DNA of 64,000 bases. Source: Marinilabilia sp. Lineage in GTDB: Bacteria; Bacteroidota; Bacteroidia; Bacteroidales; Marinilabiliaceae. The notes under the pieces were generated by a model. It searched no databases and was not told the origin of the DNA. It saw only the letters and a program-made list of their open reading frames with translations. The translations under genes and the position numbers were made by a program. Shown here one piece after another: positions 27,580-36,020 of the stretch (the first letter of the stretch is position 1; each line of letters starts with the position of its first letter). Location: assembly GCF_016278715.1 (NCBI RefSeq), contig NZ_JADQBH010000049.1, positions 1 to 64,000 of the forward strand, given 5' to 3'.

Positions 27580-28988
27580 ATGTTGAAAAAACTTCCACTT
27601 CATTGGAAAATTATTATCGGCCTGGTTTTGGGAATAATTTGGGCCCTGGCATCCAGCTGGCTGGGGTGGGGCTCATTCACCGAGAGTTGGATTGCACCCT
27701 GGGGCCGGATTTTTATTGATCTGCTGAAACTGATTGCTGTTCCGCTGGTACTGTTTTCTATTATTGGTGGAATTGTTAGCCTTGGACATCCCCGGGACCT
27801 GGGGAGACTGGGTGGAAAAACGTTGTTGTTGTATCTGACGACCACCATTATTTCGGTTACGGTGGGGCTGGTGCTGGTTAATGTATTGGCTCCCGGCAAA
27901 GCCCTGGATAAAGAGGTAAGGCTCGAAAACAGAATGGCCTACGAACTTTGGCTTCAGGAACGGGGTATGAGGCCCAAAGACGGGCGCTGGTTTTCTCAGG
28001 ACAGCACTTATCAGGAGGTATTAAACAAGGTTGTCGAAAAAAGTGGTTTTGAAGAAACCGAGGAGGTCAGAGTTCGTCTGGAAACAGCACAAAAAGCCAA
28101 TGAAGATGGTCCTTTGGTATTTTTGGAGGAAATGGTGCCGGGGAATCTGTTTTTTAGCCTTTCCGATAACCGGAATATGTTGCAGATTATTTTTTTTGGA
28201 ATATTCTTTGGAGTCGCCCTGTTGTTTATACCTGGCGAAAAGGCAGCTCCCCTCAAAAAGCTAATTGATTCTATTGCGGCGGTTTTCCTCAAGATGGTGG
28301 AGGTGATAATGGCCGCAGCTCCCTTTTTTGTTTTTGCATTAATGGCTGGAATGGTCAATCAAATGGCAGGGGGTAATCCTGGTCATGTGTTGGAACTGTT
28401 TAAAGGACTTACCTGGTATTCTCTGGTGGTGGTACTGGGCCTGGTAATTATGGCTTTTGTCATTTATCCGGCTTTTATGGCCTTTTTTGTCAAAGGGATG
28501 TCTTTTAGGGATTTCCTTAGGGGCATTAGTCCTGCTCAGATGCTTGCTTTTACAACCAGCAGTAGCGCTGCCACGCTTCCGGTGACCCTGGAGTGTGTGG
28601 AAGAGAATTTGAAAGTGGACAAGCGGATTTCCAGTTTTGTGTTGCCTATCGGGGCAACCGTCAATATGGACGGAACCAGTTTATACCAGGCAGTGGCAGT
28701 GGTTTTCTTGCGCAGATGCATCTGGTTGATTTGAGTATCGGTCAGCAGTTAATGGTTGTGCTTACGGCCACCCTTGCCAGCATTGGAGCCGCAGCCATAC
28801 CCAGTGCAGGGGTAGTGATGTTGATGGTGGTTTTAAGCTCCGTAGGGCTGAATCCGGCATGGATAGGCATTATTCTGCCAGTGGATCGCATACTGGACAT
28901 GATGCGCACGGTCGTGAATGTGACGGGTGACGCAACCGTCTCGACCATTGTGGATAAAACCACAAAACTTGAAGAACCAACCGAGTAA
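27580..28988 (+). pseudogene. Dicarboxylate/amino acid:cation symporter (DAACS family), single frameshift
   Basis: Two overlapping frames together form one GltP/DctA-like carrier. Frame 1 (MLKKLPLHWKIIIGLVLG ... PIGATVNMDGTSLYQAVAVVF) breaks off as LRRCIWLI and stop at 28734; the other frame continues LAQMHLVDLSIGQQLMVVLTATLASIGAAAIPSAG ... PVDRILDMMRTVVNVTGD to 28988. The join falls near 28709, where TTCTTGCGCAG would need one extra G to read F-L-A-Q. Transport motifs on both sides are intact. The gene is therefore freshly broken, or the base is a sequencing error. Multiple membrane helices are evident; the substrate would be dicarboxylate or glutamate/aspartate with Na+ or H+. Confidence 0.85.
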
Positions 28989-29086
28989 TTCTTGTCAATC
29001 ATAAAACATCGCGCCAAGCATCACTGATTTCCGTTTCAACTTATACGTCATCTTTTACATGACACAACACTAGGGGGGGCAATATG

Positions 29087-30448
29087 TTACAGACAAGGCT
29101 CTTCCACTTTTGTCGCTGAGATTTCTGATTCTTTACAATTACTGATTTCTCTTTTTTCACCAGTTATTATATCCGGCGAAAATGAGAAAATAAAAGTGGA
29201 ACCTTTATTGACTTCAGAATGAAGTTTTATCTGACCATCTAATAGATTCAGGATTGCTTTGCAGATGGATAAGCCCAAACCTACGCCATCAGAGTTTGTG
29301 TTGCCGTTCGATGCGTTATTTAGTTGGCTGAAACGTTCAAAAATTTTCGCCTGTTGCTCTTTGGGTATTCCCGGCCCTGTGTCAAAAACAAAAAAATGTA
29401 CCTGTTGATTTTTAAATCTTATTCCATAGCGGATTTCACCTTGCTGCGTAACCTTTATTGCATTGGTTATGAGGTTGGAGAATACCTGGAACAACAATGT
29501 CCTGTCACTTCTTATAATGGTATTCTTTAACTCTTCGGGAAGATCCTGTTCCAGATATAGATTGGTTTTATTGATTTGAGTGATATGGGCATTGTAAATT
29601 TGCGAAAATAAAGAAGCGACACAAAATTCTGAAGTATTTATTTCAACCAGTTTTGCTTCCAGTTTGGAAAGGTCCAGGATATTGTTGAGCATATTTAGCA
29701 AAAGGTCGCTGTTTTGCTTAATAATGTCAATATAATCGTGTTGTTCATTTCGGGATACGTCAGGGTGTTTGAGTAATTCCGCAAACCCAACGATGGCATT
29801 CATGGGTGTACGGATTTCATGACTCATATTGGCCAGATAAGCCGATTTTTGTCGATTGTCCTGTTCTGCCTGCTCTTTTTGTTGAATAATAATGCGTCGC
29901 GAATAGGAAAGAGCCGGCACTACTGCCAGAAAAAGAAATGAAACAACAACAAGAAAATCCAGAATTCGCTGTTCTGTTGATTGATATTGTAAAATCAAAT
30001 CGGGAAAATAGAATTCCAGCAGAATGAGTGCAACCAGATTAACACCAATTAAAAGAGAGATATAGCCGGCTCCGGGTTTTGGCTCCATGTAAACAATGAG
30101 TGCCATGAATGCCATGAAAATAAGGGGAGACGGGCTCTTGGATCCTCCATTGTATATCCACATGCCATTGAGAGTAATTACGACAGAGAGATAAAAGAGG
30201 CTTTTGGCAATGGTCCGATACTTTTTTCCGGGATGACGGTTCAGATAAAAGACAATCAAAAGGATCAAACTTAGTAATCCACTCCAGGCAGCAACCATTG
30301 TGGGAAGACCGATGAGTAAATTAAAAACGGTACTTAAAGCGGCAAATAGAAAAGCCAGGCAGATGATGATACAAAAGAAATGTTCTGTAAAGTCGTCTTT
30401 TCCGGTTAGGATTCTTTTTATCAAACTATGTGCATGATCTTTAAACAT
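29087..30448 (-). CDS. Membrane sensor histidine kinase (orphan)
   Basis: A 453-residue kinase with six or so membrane helices in residues about 20-190 (FFCIIICLAFLFAALSTVF, LLSLILLIVFYL, LVVVSFLFLAVVPALSYS). A short linker then leads to the HisKA dimerisation helix with the phospho-acceptor His in NMSHEIRTPMNAIVGFAEL, and a HATPase domain with the N box (NLITNAIKVT), DTGPGIP and GLGLSICKAIL. It has no receiver domain, and no response regulator adjoins. The input is probably membrane-linked; the signal is unknown. Confidence 0.88.
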   Translation of the reverse strand: MFKDHAHSLIKRILTGKDDFTEHFFCIIICLAFLFAALSTVFNLLIGLPTMVAAWSGLLSLILLIVFYLNRHPGKKYRTIAKSLFYLSVVITLNGMWIYNGGSKSPSPLIFMAFMALIVYMEPKPGAGYISLLIGVNLVALILLEFYFPDLILQYQSTEQRILDFLVVVSFLFLAVVPALSYSRRIIIQQKEQAEQDNRQKSAYLANMSHEIRTPMNAIVGFAELLKHPDVSRNEQHDYIDIIKQNSDLLLNMLNNILDLSKLEAKLVEINTSEFCVASLFSQIYNAHITQINKTNLYLEQDLPEELKNTIIRSDRTLLFQVFSNLITNAIKVTQQGEIRYGIRFKNQQVHFFVFDTGPGIPKEQQAKIFERFSQLNNASNGNTNSDGVGLGLSICKAILNLLDGQIKLHSEVNKGSTFIFSFSPDIITGEKREISNCKESEISATKVEEPCL

Positions 30449-30562
30449 ACTGGGTTAAGCTTTTATTCCGCGCAAATTTCTAAAAATATCCCCAGATTGT
30501 AAAGTTATTTCATAAAAAAAATATATTTTTGTGGCCGTATTTGAGCAGTCAAGCAATATTTT

Positions 30563-30639
30563 CGGGGTGTAGCGCAGCCCGGTAGCGCGCGTCGTTCGGG
30601 ACGACGAGGTCGTAGGTTCGAATCCTGTCACCCCGACCA
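30563..30639 (+). tRNA. tRNA-Pro (anticodon CGG)
   Basis: A 77-base cloverleaf with CCA encoded: acceptor CGGGGTG / CACCCCG, D arm GCGC...GCGC, anticodon stem CGTCG / CGACG with loop TTCGGGA (anticodon CGG, reading CCG), T loop TTCGAAT. The discriminator is A. It is followed at once by a terminator and then by the accessory region. Confidence 0.95.
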
Positions 30640-30646
30640 AAAATTT

Positions 30647-30686
30647 AAAAAGCCACATGAACTTTTATGTTTGTGTGGCTTTTTTT
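30647..30686 (+). terminator. Intrinsic terminator of tRNA-Pro
   Basis: AAAAAGCCACA pairs with TGTGGCTTTTT (11 bp) around a 16-base loop, running into a T tract, seven bases after the tRNA CCA end. Confidence 0.88.
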
Positions 30687-30805
30687 GGTGCTTTCCCGTT
30701 CTCAAAGAGGGAAGAAAAGGACCACATCCAAAATCCGGTTGTTTTTTATGTTATTTAAATAAACGTGTTGCTTTCTTGGTTATGAAACAATTCAGGCTAA
30801 AAAAA

Positions 30806-31248
30806 ATGGACTTATTTAAAAGGAACTGAAAACTGAAATTCTCATTAATTCCAGTCCGAAAAAAGTTTGGGCTATCCTCACCGATTTTGAAAATTTCCCT
30901 TTCTGGAATCCTTTTATCACTTCTATTAAGGGTGAAGTAGTACCGGGAAAGAAAAAATCGGTAAGGATTGTTCCTCCTGGATCTAGAGGTATGATCATTA
31001 AACCTGCGATTAAAACTTTTAACCCCAACCGTTAGTTAAGCTGGCTGGGGTGATTGTTTGTAGCCGGTATTTTTGATGGAAAACACTCTTTCAAATTAAT
31101 CGACAATGAGAACGTGACTACAACTTCCATTCACAGTGAGAATTTCAACGGACTACTTGTGGCTTTTCTGAAAAAAATGATTGACAAAAAAGTGAAAACA
31201 GGCTTTAAGATGATGAATGAAAAATTGAAAGAAATAGCAGAACAATAA
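30806..31248 (+). pseudogene. SRPBCC/polyketide-cyclase-like gene, degraded
   Basis: The frame ELKTEILINSSPKKVWAILTDF ... WNPFITSIKGEVVPGKK is the start of an SRPBCC lipid-binding-fold protein of the small 'activator of Hsp90-like' type. It continues in the same frame through two stops (TAG then TGA) within NR-stop-LSWLG-stop-LFVAGIFDGKHSF, and on to MMNEKLKEIAEQ. The ATG that should start it (30806) is one base out of frame. Family pattern at the stops suggests E and R (or W) originally. It is decayed beyond function; the 64-residue ORF at 31054 is only its tail. Confidence 0.75.
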
Positions 31249-31283
31249 CCTTTTTAATCATACATTTTAAAGCTCAAATAATT

Positions 31284-31553
31284 ATGGAGGAAGAATATGC
31301 CGGAAACATAACGGTTGATGAACTCGCCAATAAGCTCTATGCCAGTAGAAGAACTTTTGAGCGAAGATTTAAAAACTCATCAGGAAATGCCATTTCGAAG
31401 TACTTACAACGGGTTCGTGTGGAAGTAGCAAAACGACACTTCGAAGAAGGTGGGAGTCCGGTCAAAGAAGCCATGAACCATGTTGGGTATTCCGATGCAA
31501 AGTCTTTTAGTTCCGTTCTCAAAAAATATGTAGGACTAAGTCCAGTAGAATAG
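31284..31553 (+). pseudogene. C-terminal HTH fragment of an AraC-family regulator
   Basis: Eighty-nine residues form just the AraC-type double helix-turn-helix domain: NITVDELANKLYASRRTFERRFK and SPVKEAMNHVGYSDAKSFSSVLKKYVGLSP. The sequence resembles GlxA/FtrA-like regulators that normally carry an N-terminal amidase-like domain of about 200 residues, and that part is missing. Placed between two other decayed genes it is most likely a 5'-truncated remnant, though a stand-alone DNA-binding protein cannot be excluded. Confidence 0.65.
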
Positions 31554-31646
31554 AAAGCCCGATACGCTCAATCATCTTCGCATTTGCCTATTGAACGGTC
31601 TTGCAAGTCATAATTAATTTGCATTAAACACAAATCAATAGCAGAT

Positions 31647-32114
31647 CTGAAAAATCAAAAAATCATTCCAAATCTTTGGTTTGACATGCAGGCAAAGGAA
31701 GCCGCGGAATTTGACACCACAATATTTCCGAATTCCAAAACTGGGAAATCTACTTACTATGGCAAGGAAGGTTATGAAATTCATGGTATGCCTGAAGGCT
31801 CCATTCTTTCCGTTGATTTTGAACTGGATTCTTTCAAATTCATTGCCTTAAAAGGTGGGCCGGTTTTTCAGTTTAATTCGTCCATAACTTTTTTCGGTGT
31901 TTGTGAAACGGTCAAAGAGATGGATGACCTTTGGAAAAAGCTTATAGAGAACGGACAGGAATTAATACCCCTCGATAATGAGATGGTGGAAAAAGCTGTC
32001 CAGTCGGGCGGTAAAATTTATTCCGAGCCTCAGGATCACGGCTGGATGTATCAAAAATCCTTTGCCGATCCGGATGGACACAAATGAGAAGTAGTATGGA
32101 TGAATTCGAATTAA
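31647..32114 (+). pseudogene. VOC-family protein (3-dmu-9_3-mt/PhnB type) with lost start and one in-frame stop
   Basis: The reading frame from 31647 gives LKNQKIIPNLWFDMQAKEAAEF, which is the usual family N terminus except that the start codon is CTG. It runs through the beta-alpha-beta vicinal-oxygen-chelate repeats (SVDFELDSFKFIALKGG, FADPDGHK) to a TGA at 32085. Past it the same frame reads EVVWMNSN and a stop. Family members read DPDGHxWEVVW here, so the TGA replaces a Trp TGG. The track's 133-residue ORF is the surviving middle. Both lesions point to decay. Confidence 0.65.
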
Positions 32115-32129
32115 TTAAATCAGGGAAAT

Positions 32130-32495
32130 ATGGAAATAATTTGCAGAGAAGATTGTGGAAATGCTCCACTAAAAGAGTTGATACGTGACTATAACATAGC
32201 TTTCGCAAAAGGGGATGTTAATAGTATCGCCGACAAACTTACCGATGATATGGTATGGGAAATGGTGGGTGACAGCAATTTGACAGGAAAAGAGAATGTT
32301 ACGAAAGCTCTTGAAGAGATGAAAGATCACACCGCTTCGACCATCGTTATTGACAACATCATTACACATGGGAAAACAGCTTCCTGTAACGGAAAATCTG
32401 TAATGGCTCAAAATGGAAAAGAGTTTTCTTTTTGCGATGCGTACGAGTATGATAAAAGCGGTGAAAATGCCCGGATTAAAAAAATGGCATCATAA
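32130..32495 (+). CDS. SnoaL/NTF2-like small protein
   Basis: A 121-residue protein with an NTF2-like cone fold pattern: LKELIRDYNIAFAKGDVNSIADKLTDDMVWEMVGDSNLTGKENVTKALEEM, then alternating strands ending DAYEYDKSGENARIKKMAS. Members bind small hydrophobic ligands or act as stress-response isomerase-like proteins; no specific function can be given. It follows the VOC remnant by 15 bp, so the two were probably an operon, of which this gene looks to be the only intact survivor. The C terminus is slightly short for the family. Confidence 0.6.
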   Translation: MEIICREDCGNAPLKELIRDYNIAFAKGDVNSIADKLTDDMVWEMVGDSNLTGKENVTKALEEMKDHTASTIVIDNIITHGKTASCNGKSVMAQNGKEFSFCDAYEYDKSGENARIKKMAS

Positions 32496-32609
32496 TTTAA
32501 TAAAAACGGGGTAATTAAAGAATAACTCAGTAGAATTTCTCCGTACATATTTGTTTTGAACTTTTAGGGGCTGTCTCCGCGCAACCCATAAAATATTTTT
32601 TTACCTTCT
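32496..32609. other. Short gap with IS-end-like string
   Basis: GGGGCTGTCTCC near 32567 looks like the terminal string of some transposons, but no transposase or matching inverted end is visible nearby. Nothing else was seen. Confidence 0.2.
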
Positions 32610-32801
32610 ATATTCATAAATATGTTCAGGTATCAGGAAATACAAGCAACCACCGACCCATTTGATGCAGAAAATAATGAACTGGTTTTTAATCAAATTT
32701 GGCGAGGACAGTGGTATTTTGCCGGTAGTTGGACATCGGAAAAGATAAATACTGAATATTGCAGGTTAGTATCCGGCAGGCAAAAAACTCAGAGTGGTTG
32801 A
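32610..32801 (+). repeat. Repeat A, better-preserved copy with a 59-codon ORF
   Basis: This copy of the repeat also found at 20.17 kb contains an uninterrupted ORF from ATG 32622 to TGA 32801 (too short for the ORF track): MFRYQEIQATTDPF ... RGQWYFAGSWTSEKINTEYC. The other copy has the same frame with stops. Conservation of residues such as YQEIQ and SWTSE suggests a small protein or the edge of a larger lost gene. No family is recognised. Confidence 0.5.
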
Positions 32802-32849
32802 AATTGATGAATAGGTGGTGATAACCGGCAATTATTTTCTTCAATTTTA

Positions 32850-33080
32850 CTTCTTTGGAAAATAAAGCTAAAAAAGTTAATTTTACTATTAGAATTAAAC
32901 TAACCACTATGTTCCAAAAACCTTTTTCAAGCCCTGCTCGCCCATACAATTTCTTCAAAGAAAAATGCTTTTTAGAAATGTTCCCGTTTTCAAAACCTTT
33001 TCATTTAGAACTGAACTATTCACCTTTTAAAACAAAGGATTAATAACAGTCCCTAGGTGCATTTATAATATAGCTGGGAC
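32850..33080 (+). repeat. Repeat B, copy 1 (candidate recombination-site-like element)
   Basis: Aligns with 37020-37279 across about 220 bp: both contain TTTGGAAAATAA, AAAAAAGTTAATTTTAC, AACTAACCACTATGT, CCAAAAACCTTT and end in TAACAGT...TAGG...TATAGCTG. The right end TAGCTGGGAC marks the start of the SIMPL gene block. It also holds a 45-codon ORF (MFQKPFSSPARPYNFFKEK) with a partly conserved counterpart in copy 2. Confidence 0.6.
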
Positions 33081-33130
33081 ATTAAAACGGACATAACCGA
33101 TAAACCGATAAACCGATAAAATTTACCATT

Positions 33131-33853
33131 ATGAAAAGTAGAATACTAACCATCATTTTTTTATTGACTGCTGTCAGTTCATTTTCTCAATTGAAAGATA
33201 ATCTTTTGCGAGTTCAAGGTAACGCAATTATCAGTGAGGTTCCAGAATTGATGTTAGTTGATATAACTATTAACTCAAAAGATACTGTTTATTCAAAATG
33301 TTCAGATTTACTAGTTACCTATTACAACCAACTCGAAAAGGCATTTGCCAGAAATGGAATTTCAAAAGAAAATTTAAAATCTAGTGGATTGAATATTACG
33401 GAGAGTTATTCATGGTCCCAAGAAACAAGAACTCGAGAACAAGATGGATATTCAGGAAACCTCACAGTGATTCTTGAACTTCCATATAATTCAAATTCTT
33501 TGAATACAGTAATGAAAACCTTAAAAAACACAGGATTTCCAACAGCATATTATTTATCTTTCAAACTAAGTAACCAGCAAAAAAACGAGTTACTAAAACA
33601 ATCAATTGAATTGGCAATTGATGATGCAAAAAAGAAAGCAAATTACATAGCCGGGTCACTGAATATCAGACTATCTAAAATTAAAGATATAAATTTTGGA
33701 TTTTCAAACTATCAAGATGATTTACTCACAAACGAACCACCAATATTTTACATAGTCGAAGAAGAAGAGGGAAGTCAGCAAGACTTAAATCTAAATCCAA
33801 ATAAAATAGAAATAAAAAAGACCATTGGAGTTATTTGGAATATTGAAGATTAA
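33131..33853 (+). CDS. SIMPL-domain (DUF541) exported protein
   Basis: A 240-residue protein with an N-terminal signal peptide (IIFLLTAVSSFSQ) and a SIMPL/DUF541 domain: LRVQGNAIISEVPELMLVDITIN, YYNQLEKAFARNGISKENLKSSGLNI, LTVILELPY and ELLKQSIELAIDDAKKKANYIAGSLNI. The family includes periplasmic or surface proteins of poorly defined role, some linked to oxidative stress. A short 8-bp tandem (AACCGATA, three units) lies just before the start. The gene ends where the PIN-domain remnant begins; its own cassette end is therefore missing. Confidence 0.85.
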   Translation: MKSRILTIIFLLTAVSSFSQLKDNLLRVQGNAIISEVPELMLVDITINSKDTVYSKCSDLLVTYYNQLEKAFARNGISKENLKSSGLNITESYSWSQETRTREQDGYSGNLTVILELPYNSNSLNTVMKTLKNTGFPTAYYLSFKLSNQQKNELLKQSIELAIDDAKKKANYIAGSLNIRLSKIKDINFGFSNYQDDLLTNEPPIFYIVEEEEGSQQDLNLNPNKIEIKKTIGVIWNIED

Positions 33854-33863
33854 CGACGCCACA

Positions 33864-34007
33864 ACAAACCATCTTAGCTCAAAGTTGTGGACTGGCGATA
33901 AAAAATTAAGTGTAGGATTAAAAAAGAAAAAATATTTCAGAACAATATCGACAAATGAATTGTATGATTTATTCATTGAGAAGGAATTACGAAAGAAAAG
34001 AACCTAA
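33864..34007 (+). pseudogene. C-terminal remnant of a PIN-domain toxin (copy of 37680-38141)
   Basis: The frame reads TNHLSSKLWTGDKKLSVGLKKKKYFRT then ISTNELYDLFIEKELRKKRT, nearly identical to the last third of the complete PIN toxin at 38 kb (TNHLGSKLWTGDKKLGVG...). Identity continues at the DNA level through the 3' flank into repeat R1, as the intact copy continues into R3. The antitoxin and the N-terminal two thirds of the toxin are absent. The short string AACGACGCCA is found at both the deletion edge here (33853) and upstream of the intact antitoxin (37424), marking where the deletion joined. Confidence 0.88.
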
Positions 34008-34078
34008 TTTCATACGATAATACTATCAGATCCTTAGGACAAATAGAATAAAAAAACACACATGCCGAAGAATAAAAC

Positions 34079-34226
34079 GGTGAGCAACAAAGCTGTGATA
34101 CGCCAGCCATGCCATCCACTGCATATTGAGGGCTTCGTTTTACCTTCTCACATGCGTTCAAACTGATAAAATCAAAGCTGGTCTGAGTGCCCCAGGCAAG
34201 GTGAATGTAGCCAGGTCGTTTGGAAC
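34079..34226 (+). repeat. attC-like repeat R1
   Basis: Member of the R family: GGTGAGCAAC at the left, conserved body (GCTGTGATACGCCAGCC, GCATATTGAGGGCTTCG, CTCACATGCGTTCAAACTGA, AAAGCTGGTCTGA, AATGTAGCC) and right core CGTTTGGAAC. The left end GTGAGCAAC resembles that of R3, as expected if it closed a second PIN cassette. Confidence 0.75.
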
Positions 34227-34252
34227 AATTTAACAAAACGCATACACAGATA

Positions 34253-34951
34253 ATGAACAGACTTGACAGACTAACCAGCATTCTCATACAACTTCAATCA
34301 AAACGACTGATTACCGCTCGTGAAATAGCTGGACGATTTGAAGTTACAAACAGGACCATTTACAGAGATATTCAAACATTAAGACTTGCGGGTGTTCCAA
34401 TTGGTGAAGAAGAAGGAAAAGGTTATTTCTTAGTTGAAGGCTATCGGTTGCCTCCCGTAATGTTTACAACCGAAGAAGCAAGAGCTTTGATAACAACTTG
34501 TAAAATATTAAACTATCATACCGAAGATTCCCTTAAAAAAAATTACGAATCGGCACTTTTGAAAATAAAGGCAGTTTTATCACCCAATGACAAAGAAAAA
34601 TTAGAATTTCTGGATTCAAGAATCGGATTTCAAAAATCCTGGGCACCTACAAGTTTGTATTTAGACAGTATCCAGAATTCAATTACAGAAAGCGAAAAAC
34701 TGAAAATAAAATATCAGTCAAGAGGAGAAGAGCAAATTACAGAACGAACAATTCGACCTTACGCCGTTTACTTTAGCGGTGCTGTTTGGACAACTATTGG
34801 CTTTTGTGAGTTACGACGAGAAATAAGAGAGTTTCGGCTTGACAGAATAAAAGAACTCAAAATTCAACAAACTCATTTCAAACCCGACAAGACTTTCAGC
34901 ATTGAACACTATTTAGAAGAACGTTCAAAAAGATTATTTTTAAACCCCTGA
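34253..34951 (+). CDS. HTH/WYL-type (YafY-like) transcriptional regulator
   Basis: A 232-residue regulator with an N-terminal DeoR-like winged HTH (MNRLDRLTSILIQLQSKRLITAREIA, RFEVTNRTIYRDIQTLRLAGVPIG) and a C-terminal WYL-type sensing domain (YLDSIQNSITESEKLKIKYQ, PYAVYFSGAVWTTIGFCELRREIREFRLDRI). WYL regulators bind nucleotide or other ligands. The ATG at 34253 is preferred over the track start inside the R1 tail. The hydrolase starts 56 bp downstream of the stop on the same strand; the pair occupies one cassette-like block and the regulator probably controls the hydrolase. Confidence 0.85.
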   Translation: MNRLDRLTSILIQLQSKRLITAREIAGRFEVTNRTIYRDIQTLRLAGVPIGEEEGKGYFLVEGYRLPPVMFTTEEARALITTCKILNYHTEDSLKKNYESALLKIKAVLSPNDKEKLEFLDSRIGFQKSWAPTSLYLDSIQNSITESEKLKIKYQSRGEEQITERTIRPYAVYFSGAVWTTIGFCELRREIREFRLDRIKELKIQQTHFKPDKTFSIEHYLEERSKRLFLNP

Positions 34952-35007
34952 CAAAAGGCTGTCCTATGTGCCTTTTATCTTTGTTTCAAATTCAAACAAA
35001 AAGGAAT

Positions 35008-35883
35008 ATGAAAGCAATTTTTTTTATCGTCATTGCTTCACTTTTAGGAAGTTTAAGCGAGGCACAAACACCAAAAGGCATGACAGCAAAACAAATCACA
35101 ATCAGAGACAAACAAGTTGAAATCAATTATTTTCAACAGGGACAAGGCGACACAACAGTTTTGTTTTTACACGGTTGGTGTATTGACGGAACTTATTGGA
35201 AGAATCAAGTAGAATATTTTTCTCAAAATTACAGTGTTTATGCAATTGACCTACCGGGATTTGGCAAATCAAAAGCCGAAAGAACCAATTGGACCATTGA
35301 AGAATATGCCAACGATGTAACAGCATTTATTGACACCATGAACCTTAAAAATGTTGTAATCATTGGACATTCTATGGCAGGTGAAATTATGCTACAAACC
35401 GCATTAACCAACAATCCAAGAATTGTCGGAGTTGTAGGTGTTGACAATTTCAAATTTATTGACGTTGAATTTACACCGGAACAGATGAAACAAATGACCG
35501 ATTTTTTTCCTATGCTTGAAAAGGATTTTAAAAATTCGGCACCGGCATATGCAGATATGATGCTTTTTCACCCAACAACATCCAGGGAAGTGAAAGACAG
35601 AGTAAAAACTGATTTTGCAAATAGCGATTCCGTTATTGGCTATGGAGCATTTATGAACCTAATGCAATACGCATCGACTGAAGCACAAAGATTAGAACAG
35701 CTTAATTACAAGTTGTATTTAATAAACAGTGACAGTTTTTCAATAAACGAAACCGGACTGAAAAACCATTGTAAAAATGGTTTTCAAGTGGAGACTATCT
35801 CTGCAACGGGACATTATCCAATGATAGAAAAACCCACAGAGTTTAATTTAATATTAGAAAATTTGTTGAAAGGAATGATTTAA
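35008..35883 (+). CDS. Exported alpha/beta hydrolase
   Basis: A 291-residue hydrolase with a signal peptide (FFIVIASLLGSLSEAQ), so periplasmic or secreted. The alpha/beta fold shows FLHGWCIDGTYWKNQ (oxyanion region), the nucleophile elbow IIGHSMAGEIM (Ser), a late Asp and the C-terminal His in SATGHYPMIEKP. The substrate is unknown (esterase or lipase-like). The ATG at 35008 follows AGGAAT and is preferred over 34966. Its stop codon lies within the first bases of the next recombination-site-like repeat, typical of tightly packed cassettes. Confidence 0.87.
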   Translation: MKAIFFIVIASLLGSLSEAQTPKGMTAKQITIRDKQVEINYFQQGQGDTTVLFLHGWCIDGTYWKNQVEYFSQNYSVYAIDLPGFGKSKAERTNWTIEEYANDVTAFIDTMNLKNVVIIGHSMAGEIMLQTALTNNPRIVGVVGVDNFKFIDVEFTPEQMKQMTDFFPMLEKDFKNSAPAYADMMLFHPTTSREVKDRVKTDFANSDSVIGYGAFMNLMQYASTEAQRLEQLNYKLYLINSDSFSINETGLKNHCKNGFQVETISATGHYPMIEKPTEFNLILENLLKGMI

Positions 35884-36020
35884 ACTACTGCTGGCAGTCG
35901 GTCGGAAAATATTGGGGGTTAGATGTTTGGCTATGCGTATCACTCGCTGATAATGGTCGTTCGGTTGATAGGTTCGTATCTCAGCAACCCCAAAATTTCA
36001 TTTTGTCAAACGTTGAACGC
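35877..36020 (+). repeat. attC-like repeat of a second family
   Basis: A different sequence from the R family but with the same plan: left end GATTTAAAC containing the hydrolase stop, an imperfect inverted pair (AAAATATTGGGGGTT near 35911 and AACCCCAAAATTT near 35988), and a right end CAAACGTTGAACGC whose GTTGAAC fits the integron core GTTRRRY. The left end can pair with the start of its own block (GTTTGGAAC) at eight of nine positions when G-T is allowed. Confidence 0.65.

Noticed and set aside
32566-32580. IS-like terminal string GGGGCTGTCTCC
   Set aside because: No matching inverted end or transposase fragment nearby; kept only as a note.
33825-34007. 60-residue ORF taken as an independent gene
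   Set aside because: Only its C-terminal part is real and it is a remnant of the PIN toxin found intact at 37.68 kb.
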